From positions 868,001 to 932,000 of the forward strand of contig NZ_LR134372.1 in NCBI RefSeq assembly GCF_900637395.1: 64,000 bases of DNA. Direction: 5' to 3'. Made by a program: the position numbers and the translations under genes. This stretch comes from Campylobacter upsaliensis (lineage in GTDB: Bacteria > Campylobacterota > Campylobacteria > Campylobacterales > Campylobacteraceae). The notes beneath the pieces were generated by a model. That model was given only the letters and a program-made list of their open reading frames with translations, was not told the origin of the DNA and searched no databases. Below, one piece after another: positions 46,763-55,129 of the stretch; position 1 is the stretch's first letter; the number at the start of each line of letters is the position of its first letter.

Positions 46763-46773
46763 TATAATATAAT
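46763..46773 (+). promoter_or_regulatory. Candidate -10 box for the CheX-like/fliN operon
   Basis: Two overlapping TATAAT boxes (46763-46768 and 46768-46773) follow a T-rich run, 31-41 bases before the ATG at 46804. AAGGAG (46793-46798) is the ribosome-binding site. This separates the motility genes from the trp operon. Confidence 0.5.
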
Positions 46774-46803
46774 GTAAATTTAAAGTTAGAATAAGGAGCT
46801 TAA

Positions 46804-47232
46804 ATGTTAAAAATACTTGAATATTCCATTACTCATTTTTGTGAACATATTTTAAGACTACGCATAGAAAAGGGTGAAAATATCGGTGGTGAGCTTTATG
46901 GTGCTTCTATACCTATCGAAGGGACTAAGGGTAATGAGTATGATTTTTACCTCTTTTTTCCTAAGGAAGCCTTGAAAAAATTCGCCGATGTTTTAATAAG
47001 TGATTATAAATTTAAAGAAGACGATTGGTGCGACCTAATAAAAGAATGTGCAAATCAAATCATAGGTTATGCTAAAAATTTACTAAATGACGCTAAAGGT
47101 GAAGATGAATACAAGCTTGGCATACCAGAATATTTAGGTCGTATAGATTTTTCTACAATTAAGCTTGATGAGTCTTTGACTTACTCCATTGACAATTACA
47201 ATTTTAGAATAGGCTTTAAAAAATATGAGTGA
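46804..47232 (+). CDS. CheX-like protein
   Basis: The 142-residue soluble protein resembles CheX/CheC/FliY-type CheY-P phosphatases. ECANQIIGYAKNLLN (about residues 82-96) carries the ExxN pattern that forms the phosphatase site, framed by EYDFYLFFPKEALKKFADVL. Such proteins shorten the chemotaxis signal. It overlaps fliN by eight bases, which supports a motility role. The activity is inferred from the motif only. Confidence 0.7.
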   Translation: MLKILEYSITHFCEHILRLRIEKGENIGGELYGASIPIEGTKGNEYDFYLFFPKEALKKFADVLISDYKFKEDDWCDLIKECANQIIGYAKNLLNDAKGEDEYKLGIPEYLGRIDFSTIKLDESLTYSIDNYNFRIGFKKYE

Positions 47233-47539
47233 TGAAGCAATCGAAGATATCCACGATGCACATGGTCTTTTAAATTCCTATGAAGACATTTTAGATATCA
47301 CGGTGGATTTTGTTAGTGAGCTAGGCACTACCAATATGAGCGTATCAGAGCTTTTAAAACTTGAGGTCGGTTCTGTAATAGACCTTGAAAAGCCTGCGGG
47401 GGAGAGCGTGGAGCTTTACATCAATAAGAGAATTTTTGGAAAAGGTGAAGTTATGGTCTATGAGAAAAATCTAGCCATAAGAATTAATGAAATCCTCGAC
47501 TCCAAAACGGTCTTACAATACTTCAAAAAAGAAATTTAG
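47225..47539 (+). CDS. fliN: Flagellar motor switch protein FliN
   Basis: FliN forms the lower C-ring of the flagellar switch and binds export cargo. The 104-residue protein has the SpoA domain: LDITVDFVSELGTTNMSVSELLKLEVGSVIDL, then ELYINKRIFGKGEVMVYEKNLAIRI (about residues 20-95). Its TAG stop shares a base with the GTG start of the next gene. Confidence 0.93.
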   Translation: MSDEAIEDIHDAHGLLNSYEDILDITVDFVSELGTTNMSVSELLKLEVGSVIDLEKPAGESVELYINKRIFGKGEVMVYEKNLAIRINEILDSKTVLQYFKKEI

Positions 47540-48306
47540 TGAAAAAAATTTTTCTTTTACTTTTAATGACTATGCCTCTTTTTAGCGCTAAACTCATTAA
47601 TTATAATATTTATGACAGAAATGACAGAGTTGATTTAATGCTCTCTTTTGATAGTGCTTATCAAGGTAAAATTTCCCAAAAAAAAGAGGGAGAATTTGCC
47701 CTTTTAAGCTTTGAAGGACTTGAAGCTAAAGAAGAGCTTAAAAGTTTAAATTCTAAACTCATCAATAAAATTCAAATTAGCTCTAAAAATAATGCAACTC
47801 ACATTATGTTTCAAACAAAAGAAAAGCTAAACTTTAGCCTAAGCACAATCAATGACAAATTTGGACTTCGCATAAGAGCCTTACCTGAAGGTGCAAATCT
47901 TCCTTCACTTTCTCAACCCATTAAGCAAGAAGTGGATAAACAAAACGATTTAATGCCTAAACCCAAAGATATTGAAAGTTATGATTATACAAATTACATA
48001 CTTGTTATGCTTGTTTTAATGCTTTTACTTATAGTTTTATGGTGGCTTAAAAAAACAAATGTGAATTCAAAAAATTTTGGCGGAATTAAATTTCAAAGAA
48101 ATATAGATAGAAATAATCAGCTTGTCATTTTAGATTATGAAAATAAACGCTATGTTTTAATCATAGGAAATTCAAATCTTCTTTTAGAAAGCAAAGAAAT
48201 ACCGCAAGAAGAAGCAAAGGTCAATGAGGAAAATTTCAACTCTTTCTTTGAAAATAACAAAAGAAAAATTCAAAATATCATTTTAGAAAAGCAAAAGAAA
48301 GCTTAA
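47539..48306 (+). CDS. FliO-like membrane protein
   Basis: The 255-residue protein starts with GTG and has a signal-like N terminus (LLLLMTMPLFSA). A periplasmic domain to about residue 150 follows, then one membrane helix (ILVMLVLMLLLIVLWWL, about 154-170) and a cytoplasmic domain with FQRNIDRNNQLVILDYENKRYVLIIGNSNLLLES. That last part resembles FliO, the small protein that helps assemble FliP in the flagellar export gate. Its place directly after fliN fits the fliN-fliO order in other bacteria. The extra periplasmic domain is larger than in typical FliO. Confidence 0.65.
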   Translation: MKKIFLLLLMTMPLFSAKLINYNIYDRNDRVDLMLSFDSAYQGKISQKKEGEFALLSFEGLEAKEELKSLNSKLINKIQISSKNNATHIMFQTKEKLNFSLSTINDKFGLRIRALPEGANLPSLSQPIKQEVDKQNDLMPKPKDIESYDYTNYILVMLVLMLLLIVLWWLKKTNVNSKNFGGIKFQRNIDRNNQLVILDYENKRYVLIIGNSNLLLESKEIPQEEAKVNEENFNSFFENNKRKIQNIILEKQKKA

Positions 48307-49760
48307 GGAATTTGATTGATAACAAGAGTTAGAGAAATGGACTTTGATATTTTCTTAAGCTCTTCTTTGGCTAAATTTAATTCCTTATCCTCGTTATAAA
48401 TATATAAAGTGCTACCTAATAATTTAAAAGAAACCTTATCTTCATAATTTAACGCTTTTGCTAAAGCCAGAAGAAAACTTAACCAAGTTATAATTTTAGT
48501 ATTAGGTAAAAGTTGCCTCAAAGGATCATTGCTATAAGGATTTGATTTTTTCCCATTGAGTTTAATAATTGTAGCGATTAAAACTTTATCTTGGTGCGAA
48601 AATCCATAGCTTAATCCACCCATTATAAAATTCATAGCGTGTTCATTAGCAAAATAAAAATTTAAATATTCGCCTATATGAGAAAGCTTTGCGGCATTTA
48701 TCAAAATGTTTCTATATCTTCTATTTAAATAATGCAAATCTTGCAAAACATCAAAAAGCTGTGAAGCAAAATGTGGAGTTTTATAATTTAAATCCTGCTT
48801 TAAAAATCGATCTTGCAAAGACTTTAGGCTAGGATTAAAATTAATAGGAAAAGTGTGATTTACCCTAAGCAAATCTTTTAAAAAAACACCTTCGCGTATG
48901 CCAACTCCACTTGTAATAACCTGCTTACTTTTAAGCCTTTCTGCGATTTTAAGAAAAATCAAAGTGCCCTCTTGAATAGTATCAAAACGCTCTTTTTTAA
49001 TGCCAAAATTTGTTAAAGCCTGCGCGTCCGCATTGAGCATTTTTATAATATGCTGTTTTTCACTCTTAAAATCATAACGATAATCGTGCAAATTTTTTAA
49101 AGGATAAGAATTTTTTTGCATAATGGAATTGGAAATAGCTCTCAAGCTTCCACCTATGGCTATAAGATTATCATTGCAAAAATGCGTAGGAATTTGTTCT
49201 AAAATAGGCTTTAAAAACGCTTCAATATTACCCAGCTTATTAGTATCGTAAAAAAGCTCCTTAAGTCTTACCGTGCCTATATCAAGAGAGATGTAATCTA
49301 CAATTTTATTATCCTTAATCAAGCAAAGCTCACTTGATCCGCCTCCTATGTCGAGTGTAGTAGCATTTTTAAAAGGGCTAAGTAAATTTAAAGCAGCCAA
49401 GCCTCCCAAATAACTTTCACTCTTTCCATCGATACAGCGAATGTTTAACCCTAGCCTTTCCTTAATTCTTTGAATAAAATCCTTAGAATTTGGTGCATCT
49501 CTTAAGGCTGAAGTCCCCACAATAAAAATTTTCTTACACTTATGCTTATAAGCACACTCCTTAAAATATCTTAAGGCATCTTCAGCCCTTTGCATAGCTT
49601 CTTCTTGTAAAATTTTACCATTATTATAGGCATTTTCACCAAGTCTTACTTTTCTTTTAAATTCCGCAGCCGTATAAAAACCATAGCGTGAAGTTTTTTC
49701 AAATACTATCATTCTTATAGAATTTGAACCTAAATCCACAACAGCTGTTTTTTTTGCCAT
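48303..49760 (-). CDS. ppx: Exopolyphosphatase/pppGpp phosphohydrolase (Ppx/GppA)
   Basis: This 485-residue enzyme of the ASKHA fold trims polyphosphate or converts pppGpp to ppGpp. It has AVVDLGSNSIRMIVFEK (phosphate 1 loop, about residues 5-21), GTSALRDAPN, TLDIGGGSSELCLI (about 138-151) and GVGIREGVFL. A C-terminal HD-like domain of about 180 residues follows. Sequence alone does not separate the Ppx and GppA activities. It starts directly after the ferredoxin gene's stop and converges on the FliO-like gene. Confidence 0.9.
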   Translation of the reverse strand: MAKKTAVVDLGSNSIRMIVFEKTSRYGFYTAAEFKRKVRLGENAYNNGKILQEEAMQRAEDALRYFKECAYKHKCKKIFIVGTSALRDAPNSKDFIQRIKERLGLNIRCIDGKSESYLGGLAALNLLSPFKNATTLDIGGGSSELCLIKDNKIVDYISLDIGTVRLKELFYDTNKLGNIEAFLKPILEQIPTHFCNDNLIAIGGSLRAISNSIMQKNSYPLKNLHDYRYDFKSEKQHIIKMLNADAQALTNFGIKKERFDTIQEGTLIFLKIAERLKSKQVITSGVGIREGVFLKDLLRVNHTFPINFNPSLKSLQDRFLKQDLNYKTPHFASQLFDVLQDLHYLNRRYRNILINAAKLSHIGEYLNFYFANEHAMNFIMGGLSYGFSHQDKVLIATIIKLNGKKSNPYSNDPLRQLLPNTKIITWLSFLLALAKALNYEDKVSFKLLGSTLYIYNEDKELNLAKEELKKISKSISLTLVINQIP

Positions 49761-50006
49761 TTAATTTTCTCTATGACGACTTTTAAGACGAAGTTCTTCT
49801 ATGGTTTCACTATTGTCAGGGTCTGGTATAATGCACTCATAAGGGCAGGCGACTATACAAGCAGGTTCGGAAAAATCATTCACGCACTCAGAACAAAGAT
49901 CGGGATCAATAACATAAATGGGGCTATTTTCACAAATAGCATCATCAGGACATTCTTCCCTACAAGCATCGCAACAAACACAATCTTTTGTGATTAAAAG
50001 AGACAT
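49761..50006 (-). CDS. fdxB: 2[4Fe-4S] ferredoxin
   Basis: The 81-residue protein carries two cluster motifs: CVCCDACREECP (about residues 9-20), and a longer CSECVNDFSEPACIVACP (about 38-55). The insertion in the second site is typical of the Alvin-type ferredoxins found in epsilonproteobacteria. It passes low-potential electrons in the cytoplasm; its partner here is unknown. Confidence 0.92.
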   Translation of the reverse strand: MSLLITKDCVCCDACREECPDDAICENSPIYVIDPDLCSECVNDFSEPACIVACPYECIIPDPDNSETIEELRLKSRHREN

Positions 50007-50111
50007 TTTTACCTTTCACAATAAAATAATTTAACCTTATACAATAAGAAAACTTAAAGAAAATATAAACTAAAAAACAAAGGGAAAAATTTGCACCATA
50101 AGGTGCAAAAA

Positions 50112-50783
50112 TTAAGATTTTTTAGGGAAGCAAAAACGATAGCCCCTACGACGAACCGTTTCTATGGTAGAGATATTAAGCGGCTTATCCATTTTTTGAC
50201 GAATTTGATTAATAGCTACTTCAATAACATTTGGCGTTACAAGCTCAGGCTCCTCCCAAATCGCATCTAAGAGCTGCTCTTTAGAAACAATTTGATCAGA
50301 ATGCCTTGCAAGATGTGTTAGCACCTCAAAAGGCTTACCTTTAAGCTCAATATCTTGCCCTTTATATGTAATTTTTTCTTCATCTGGGTCTATTGTCAAA
50401 TCTTCTATTTTAATCACATTTGTTCCGCCAAGTCTTAGCCTTGCTTCAATTCTAGCTAAGAATATATCAAAATCAAAAGGTTTTTTGATAAAATCATCAG
50501 CACCCAATTTTAAAGCTTTTATTTCATTATCCTTATCTGCTTTTGAAGAAATAATAATCACAGGAGTGCGAGGAGACTTTTGTTTAACAAGACGAATAAG
50601 CTCCGCCCCATCACCATCAGCTAAGGTCCAGTTCGCCAAGACTAAATCATAATGTCTAATACCGATGAAGTATTCTCCATCCTTAAAATTCTCAGAAGAA
50701 TCACTTTGATAACCAAATTGAGCAAGGTTTTCTACTATGCTCTTGTTAAGACCTATATCATCTTCTATAATCAAAATTCTCAT
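50112..50783 (-). CDS. cosR: Orphan OmpR-type response regulator CosR
   Basis: CosR is an essential regulator in C. jejuni that controls oxidative-stress genes and represses cmeABC. The 223-residue protein has a receiver domain (about 1-115) and an OmpR winged helix (about 125-220, with EVAINQIRQKMDKPLN and TVRRRGYRF). The usual phospho-acceptor aspartate is replaced by Asn51 in DLVLANWTLADG, and no kinase gene is next to it. It should therefore act without ordinary phosphorylation. cmeABC, its target in C. jejuni, is only about 3.3 kb away. Confidence 0.95.
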   Translation of the reverse strand: MRILIIEDDIGLNKSIVENLAQFGYQSDSSENFKDGEYFIGIRHYDLVLANWTLADGDGAELIRLVKQKSPRTPVIIISSKADKDNEIKALKLGADDFIKKPFDFDIFLARIEARLRLGGTNVIKIEDLTIDPDEEKITYKGQDIELKGKPFEVLTHLARHSDQIVSKEQLLDAIWEEPELVTPNVIEVAINQIRQKMDKPLNISTIETVRRRGYRFCFPKKS

Positions 50784-50816
50784 TTTTTATCCTTTATATT
50801 TAAGAAAATTTTAAAA

Positions 50817-50822
50817 AGTATA
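50817..50822 (-). promoter_or_regulatory. Candidate -10 box of cosR
   Basis: On the minus strand GTTATACT gives TATACT about 34 bases upstream of the cosR ATG, after an AT-rich run. The ribosome-binding region AAAGGAT lies closer to the start. No inverted repeat for self-control is obvious. Confidence 0.4.
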
Positions 50823-50869
50823 ACACAATTTAAGTTAATATTTATTTTTTCATTACATTTTACTTAAAT

Positions 50870-51472
50870 TTATGAGCCAAAATTTGAATTGTTTGTTGTT
50901 GATTTTGAACCACCACCAAAAAAGCCCGATTTTGTTCCAGCCTTACTAGCACCTGCTGTTCCAGCTTTATTAAAACTATTCATACTTCTTTGATAAGCAC
51001 TTTGATTTGAAAAAGCTCCTCTTTGCTGATTTGCAAAATTTTGATTATTAAAAAGCTTTGAGCCTATCCAGCTACCCAAAATTGCTCCCGCCGCACTTGC
51101 TAGCAATGTTTCTCCAAGACTTAAGCCTCCACTACTTATTTGAGCGTTATCTTTGGTTAAATTTGAAGTTCCCTCATCTATTTTCGCTGCCTCTTCCTTA
51201 ATAAGAGCGTCCATTTCTTCTTTAGTTAAAACTCTTTCCGTTCCATCAAGCTGCTGTAAAACAACTCTAGTTTCAGCACTTGGAAACTGCTCTTTGATTT
51301 TGTATTGATTAGGAGCTGTTTCCTCTATAATGACAAAAGCACCTTGTTGAGCGTTTTGTGTGCTTTCACTTGAAGCTTGAGTTGAATCATTGCAGCCAAC
51401 CAAAGCCCCAGCAGCAACGGCTGTTAAACCACTTATCATACCGATTTTGAGGATTTTTTGAATTTTTGACAT
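50870..51472 (-). CDS. UPF0323 family lipoprotein
   Basis: The 200-residue protein has a lipoprotein signal with the lipobox LVGC (Cys27). A domain with QFPSAETRVVLQQLDGTERVLTKEEMDALIKEE follows, then a glycine-rich segment (LASAAGAILGSWIGSKLF) and a low-complexity Ser/Asn/Gly tail. It matches the UPF0323 lipoprotein family seen in Campylobacter and Helicobacter. In C. jejuni a relative has been tied to growth and stress tolerance as I recall, but the mechanism is unknown. Confidence 0.85.
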   Translation of the reverse strand: MSKIQKILKIGMISGLTAVAAGALVGCNDSTQASSESTQNAQQGAFVIIEETAPNQYKIKEQFPSAETRVVLQQLDGTERVLTKEEMDALIKEEAAKIDEGTSNLTKDNAQISSGGLSLGETLLASAAGAILGSWIGSKLFNNQNFANQQRGAFSNQSAYQRSMNSFNKAGTAGASKAGTKSGFFGGGSKSTTNNSNFGS

Positions 51473-51540
51473 ATTTTCCCTTTAAATTTAAAATCTAAAG
51501 GAATTTTAACGCAAAATAATAAATTAAGAGTTTAAAAAAT

Positions 51541-51561
51541 GAAAAAGCCCTTACGGGCTTT
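51541..51561 (-). terminator. Rho-independent terminator of rpsU
   Basis: On the minus strand AAAGCCC, GTAA and GGGCTTT form a seven-base hairpin with a four-base loop, then TTTTC. It lies just after the rpsU stop at 51566. Confidence 0.75.
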
Positions 51562-51565
51562 AAGA

Positions 51566-51778
51566 TTAAAGTCTTGATTCGTAGCGTCTTAGCATATAAA
51601 GTCTCTTAAGCATTTTTTTACGAGCTGAAATTTTTTGCTTTTTACGAATTTCAGTCATAGGCTCAAAAAACCTTCTTGCTCTCACTTCAGTTACAACAAG
51701 ATTTCTATCAACTTGTTTTTTGAATTTGCGATACGCTTCATCAAAAGACTCGTTAGGATGCACCTTAATACCTGGCAC
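51566..51778 (-). CDS. rpsU: Small ribosomal subunit protein bS21
   Basis: The 70-residue basic protein of the 30S subunit reads [20 protein letters not shown] at its start and [22 protein letters not shown] further on. I chose the GTG at 51778 because the family begins MPGIK and because a GTGAGG ribosome-binding site lies just before it. A GTG further upstream would add four residues. It is transcribed alone. Confidence 0.95.
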   Translation of the reverse strand: MPGIKVHPNESFDEAYRKFKKQVDRNLVVTEVRARRFFEPMTEIRKKQKISARKKMLKRLYMLRRYESRL

Positions 51779-51937
51779 GACCCTCACCACCTTTCTTTAA
51801 TGATTTTAATTGTGAAGCGAAATTATAATCAAATAAAGTAAATTTAACAAAAATGATATAAATAAAATTTTTATTTAAGAATTGTTTTTGTTTATTTGCA
51901 TTACAATTAATAAAAACTAAACACAAGGAGTTCTTCT

Positions 51938-53311
51938 ATGCAAGGACACATCACGCATTACACGCAAAAAAGATATATTTGGTATCTTATCACTACCATT
52001 ATTATTTTTACCCTACCTTTTATAAGAATTAATGATAACCACTTTTTTCTACTAAGTTTTGACCACAAAAAGCTTCATTTGTTTTTTACCGCTTTTGATA
52101 CTCAGGAATTTTATCTTATGCCCTTTGTGCTTATTTTGCTTTTTTTAACTATCTTTTTTGTTACAACTTTAGCTGGTAGAATTTGGTGTGCGTGGAGCTG
52201 TCCGCAAACTATATTTCGTGTGATTTATAGGGATATTATTCAAACAAAACTTTTAAAAATTCGTAAAAATATCAATAATAAACAAAAAGAATATGAAGGG
52301 CAATTTTTTAAAAAATTCTTAGGCGTATTACTTTTTTACCTTATTTCTATCGTGGCTGTAAGTAATTTATTATGGTATTTTATACCACCTGAAGATTTTT
52401 TCATTTATATACAAAATCCAGAAGAACATTTGCTTTTGTTTGGAATTTTATTTTGTGCGTCTTTATTTTTGACCTTAGATATAACCTATCTAGCGGAAAA
52501 ATTTTGCATTTATGTTTGTCCTTATGCAAGAATTCAATCTGTAATGTTTGACCGCGATACTATGCAAGTGATTTATGATGAAAAAAGAGGTGGTGTGATT
52601 TATGATGGGAAAACTAAGCTTTATAAAAAACCTCCACAAGGTGAGTGCATAGGCTGTGAAGCCTGTGTGAGTGTATGTCCTACGCACATTGACATTAGAG
52701 CTGGGATGCAACTTGAGTGTATTAATTGTTTAGAGTGTGCTGATGCTTGCTCTACTATACAAAGCAAATTTAATCGACCAAGTTTGATTAACTGGACAAG
52801 TGCGAAGGCTATGCAAACGCGTGAAAAAGTGAATTATTTTAGATTTAGAACTATAGCTTATGCTGGAGTTTTAACCATAGCTTTAATTGCACTTTTTGTT
52901 ATGGGCTCTAGAAAAGAAAATATGCTCCTTAATATCAATAGAAGCACGGAGCTTTATAGTATCAAGCATAAAAATAATGTTTTGCAAATTACAAATGCTT
53001 ATACCTTCTTATTTCAAAATACAGACAGTAAGCCACACGAATATTATTTTGAAGCTATTTTGGAGGGGGTGGAAAATGGAGTTAAAATTCTAAGACCAAC
53101 CAAGCCTTTTAAACTAGAAGCTGGAGCAAAAGATAAAAAAATCATTGTCCTAGAAGCCCTTAAAGAATTAGCTAATGATAATCAAAAAGACACAATTTTT
53201 TCACTTAAAATCAAAGCCTACGCTCTTGATGACCCAAACATAGTCGTATATAGAGAAAGCATTTTTGTCTATCCAAAAAGCACTCTTTTAAAAGGAAAAA
53301 ATGGTGAATAA
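51938..53311 (+). CDS. ccoG: CcoG/FixG-type cytochrome oxidase assembly protein
   Basis: CcoG is an inner-membrane ferredoxin-like protein that reduces copper for cbb3 oxidase assembly. The 457-residue protein has about five membrane segments and RIWCAWSCPQTIFR. The paired cluster motifs are CIGCEACVSVCP (about residues 236-247) and CINCLECADAC. A C-terminal immunoglobulin-like periplasmic domain follows (about 330-450). ACAAGGAG precedes the ATG. The cbb3 oxidase genes are not in this window. It overlaps cmeR by 11 bases. Confidence 0.9.
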   Translation: MQGHITHYTQKRYIWYLITTIIIFTLPFIRINDNHFFLLSFDHKKLHLFFTAFDTQEFYLMPFVLILLFLTIFFVTTLAGRIWCAWSCPQTIFRVIYRDIIQTKLLKIRKNINNKQKEYEGQFFKKFLGVLLFYLISIVAVSNLLWYFIPPEDFFIYIQNPEEHLLLFGILFCASLFLTLDITYLAEKFCIYVCPYARIQSVMFDRDTMQVIYDEKRGGVIYDGKTKLYKKPPQGECIGCEACVSVCPTHIDIRAGMQLECINCLECADACSTIQSKFNRPSLINWTSAKAMQTREKVNYFRFRTIAYAGVLTIALIALFVMGSRKENMLLNINRSTELYSIKHKNNVLQITNAYTFLFQNTDSKPHEYYFEAILEGVENGVKILRPTKPFKLEAGAKDKKIIVLEALKELANDNQKDTIFSLKIKAYALDDPNIVVYRESIFVYPKSTLLKGKNGE

Positions 53312-53930
53312 AAGAAGCAAAGAGCCATCCGTAAAAGTTCTAGCAAGACAAGAAAAAATCAAGGCTGTCGCCCTTGAGCTTTTTCTTACCAAGGGCTACA
53401 CAAAAACAAGCTTGAGTGATATTATTAAAATTTCTGGCGGGTCATATTCTAATATTTACACCGCTTATAAAAATAAAGAAGGCTTATTTTTTGAAATCTT
53501 AAATGATGTTTGCAAAAGACATTTTGAGCTTTTAAATTCTAAAATTAAAGAAAGTGAAAGCGAAAGACTTGAAGATATTCTTTATCATTTTGGCTTAACT
53601 TATGTGGAAATTTTTAATCAAAAACAAACCACAACTTTTGGCAAAATTATCTATTCCCAAGTTTATAATGAAGATAAAAATTTGGAAGAGTGGATTAAAA
53701 ATAATGAGAGAAATTTCGCTCACAATATCCTTGTTTCTTGTTTTCAAAATCAAAAAGAAGACTATTTTAAAGCAAATGCGGAAAAGCTTGCAACTTTATT
53801 TTGCACAATGTTAAGAGAGCCATACCACACTCTAAACATACTCATTGACACTAAGGTTATGAGTAAAAAAGAACAAAAAGAACATGTGAATTTTGTAGTT
53901 GAGCTTTTTTTAAATGGGGTTAAAAGATAA
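53301..53930 (+). CDS. cmeR: TetR-family repressor CmeR
   Basis: CmeR represses the CmeABC multidrug pump in C. jejuni and releases DNA on binding bile acids. The 209-residue protein has an N-terminal helix-turn-helix region (AVALELFLTKGYTKTSLSDIIKISGGSYSNIYTAYKNKE split across residues 23-61) and a larger ligand domain. Its position directly upstream of cmeA is as in C. jejuni. An inverted repeat in the cmeR-cmeA gap is the likely operator. Confidence 0.92.
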   Translation: MVNKRSKEPSVKVLARQEKIKAVALELFLTKGYTKTSLSDIIKISGGSYSNIYTAYKNKEGLFFEILNDVCKRHFELLNSKIKESESERLEDILYHFGLTYVEIFNQKQTTTFGKIIYSQVYNEDKNLEEWIKNNERNFAHNILVSCFQNQKEDYFKANAEKLATLFCTMLREPYHTLNILIDTKVMSKKEQKEHVNFVVELFLNGVKR

Positions 53931-53982
53931 TTTTTCTCTTTTATTAACCAATTTTATATAAAATGGGGCTTTTGTAAAAAAG

Positions 53983-53998
53983 AGTAATATAAATTACT
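53983..53998. promoter_or_regulatory. Candidate CmeR operator upstream of cmeA
   Basis: AGTAATATAAATTACT is a 16-base inverted repeat, perfect except for the central pair region, 27 bases before the cmeA ATG. In C. jejuni CmeR binds a 16-base repeat of the form TGTAAT...ATTACA at the same place. Here the outer TG and CA are changed while the TAAT and ATTA cores remain. Confidence 0.6.
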
Positions 53999-54025
53999 AA
54001 AAATAAATAATTTAAGGCGAATAAA

Positions 54026-55129
54026 ATGAATCAATTTGGCAAAAAAACTCTCATATTTTTAAGCGTTGCTGTGCTTTTTAATGCTTGCTCTAAAGAGGAG
54101 GAGCAAAAAAGACAAATGCCCCCTCAACCCGTTAGCACCATAATAGCACAAAGTGAAAATATCCCTTTACATTTTAGTTACCCAGCACAACTTGTAAGCG
54201 ATTATGATGCCTTTATCAAACCACAAGTTAGTGGGGTGATAATAGAAAAATTTTTCGAAGCTGGTCAAAAAGTAAAAAAGGGCGATAAGCTTTTTTTAAT
54301 CGAGCCTGATAAATTTGAGGCAAATGTAAATATGGCTTATGGTAAAGCCTTAAATGCAAGAGCTAATTATGAAAATGCGAGCAAGGAATTTAAAAGAAAT
54401 AAAATCTTAATCGAAAAAAAAGCCATTTCACAAAAAGAGTATGATACAAGTCTTGCAAATTATAATAGCTCTAAAGCAAATCTTACAAGTGCAAGAGCCG
54501 AGCTTCAAAACGCAAGGATAGATTTAGCCCATACCGAAGTTAAAGCTCCTTTTGATGGTATGGTAGGCGATGCTTTGATTAATATAGGCACTTATGTAAA
54601 TGCTAGCTCCACAGAGCTTGTAAGGATCACAAATTTAAATCCTATCTATGCGGATTTTTACATTTCGGATACTGACAAATTAAAACTAAAACGCAATGTT
54701 GATAGCGGTAAATGGGAACTTGATAATCTAAAAGCTAGCTTCAAACTTAATGAAATTGATGTTGAGGGGAATTTAACCTTTATAGATTCTGTAATTGATG
54801 CAAAAAGCGGAAGTGTTAAGGCTAAAGCAGTATTTGATAATCAAAATGGCACTTTGCTTCCGGGAATTTTTACAACTATCACTTCAGAAGGTTTTATGCA
54901 AAAAGATGGTTTTAAAGTGCCTCAAATAGCCATTTTAAGGAATCAAGAAGAAGTTTATGTCTATACGCTTGTTAATGGCGAAGTTGTCAAAACACCTATT
55001 AAGGTCATTTATCAAACAAATGATTACGCTGTAGTTAGCAGTGGCTTAAAAAATGGCGACAAGATTATTATGAATAATTTTAAGAAGATAAGACCGGGTT
55101 CTAAAGTCAGCGAAATGGGGAGCAAATAA
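54026..55129 (+). CDS. cmeA: Periplasmic adaptor CmeA of the multidrug efflux pump
   Basis: CmeA links the inner-membrane pump CmeB to the outer-membrane channel CmeC. The 367-residue protein has a lipoprotein signal (FNAC, Cys21), lipoyl/barrel-sandwich halves (about 60-100 and 165-200, with VKAPFDGMVGDALINIGTYV), an alpha-hairpin with LIEKKAISQKEYDTSLANYN, and beta-barrel and membrane-proximal domains. Its TAA shares a base with the cmeB ATG. Confidence 0.96.
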   Translation: MNQFGKKTLIFLSVAVLFNACSKEEEQKRQMPPQPVSTIIAQSENIPLHFSYPAQLVSDYDAFIKPQVSGVIIEKFFEAGQKVKKGDKLFLIEPDKFEANVNMAYGKALNARANYENASKEFKRNKILIEKKAISQKEYDTSLANYNSSKANLTSARAELQNARIDLAHTEVKAPFDGMVGDALINIGTYVNASSTELVRITNLNPIYADFYISDTDKLKLKRNVDSGKWELDNLKASFKLNEIDVEGNLTFIDSVIDAKSGSVKAKAVFDNQNGTLLPGIFTTITSEGFMQKDGFKVPQIAILRNQEEVYVYTLVNGEVVKTPIKVIYQTNDYAVVSSGLKNGDKIIMNNFKKIRPGSKVSEMGSK

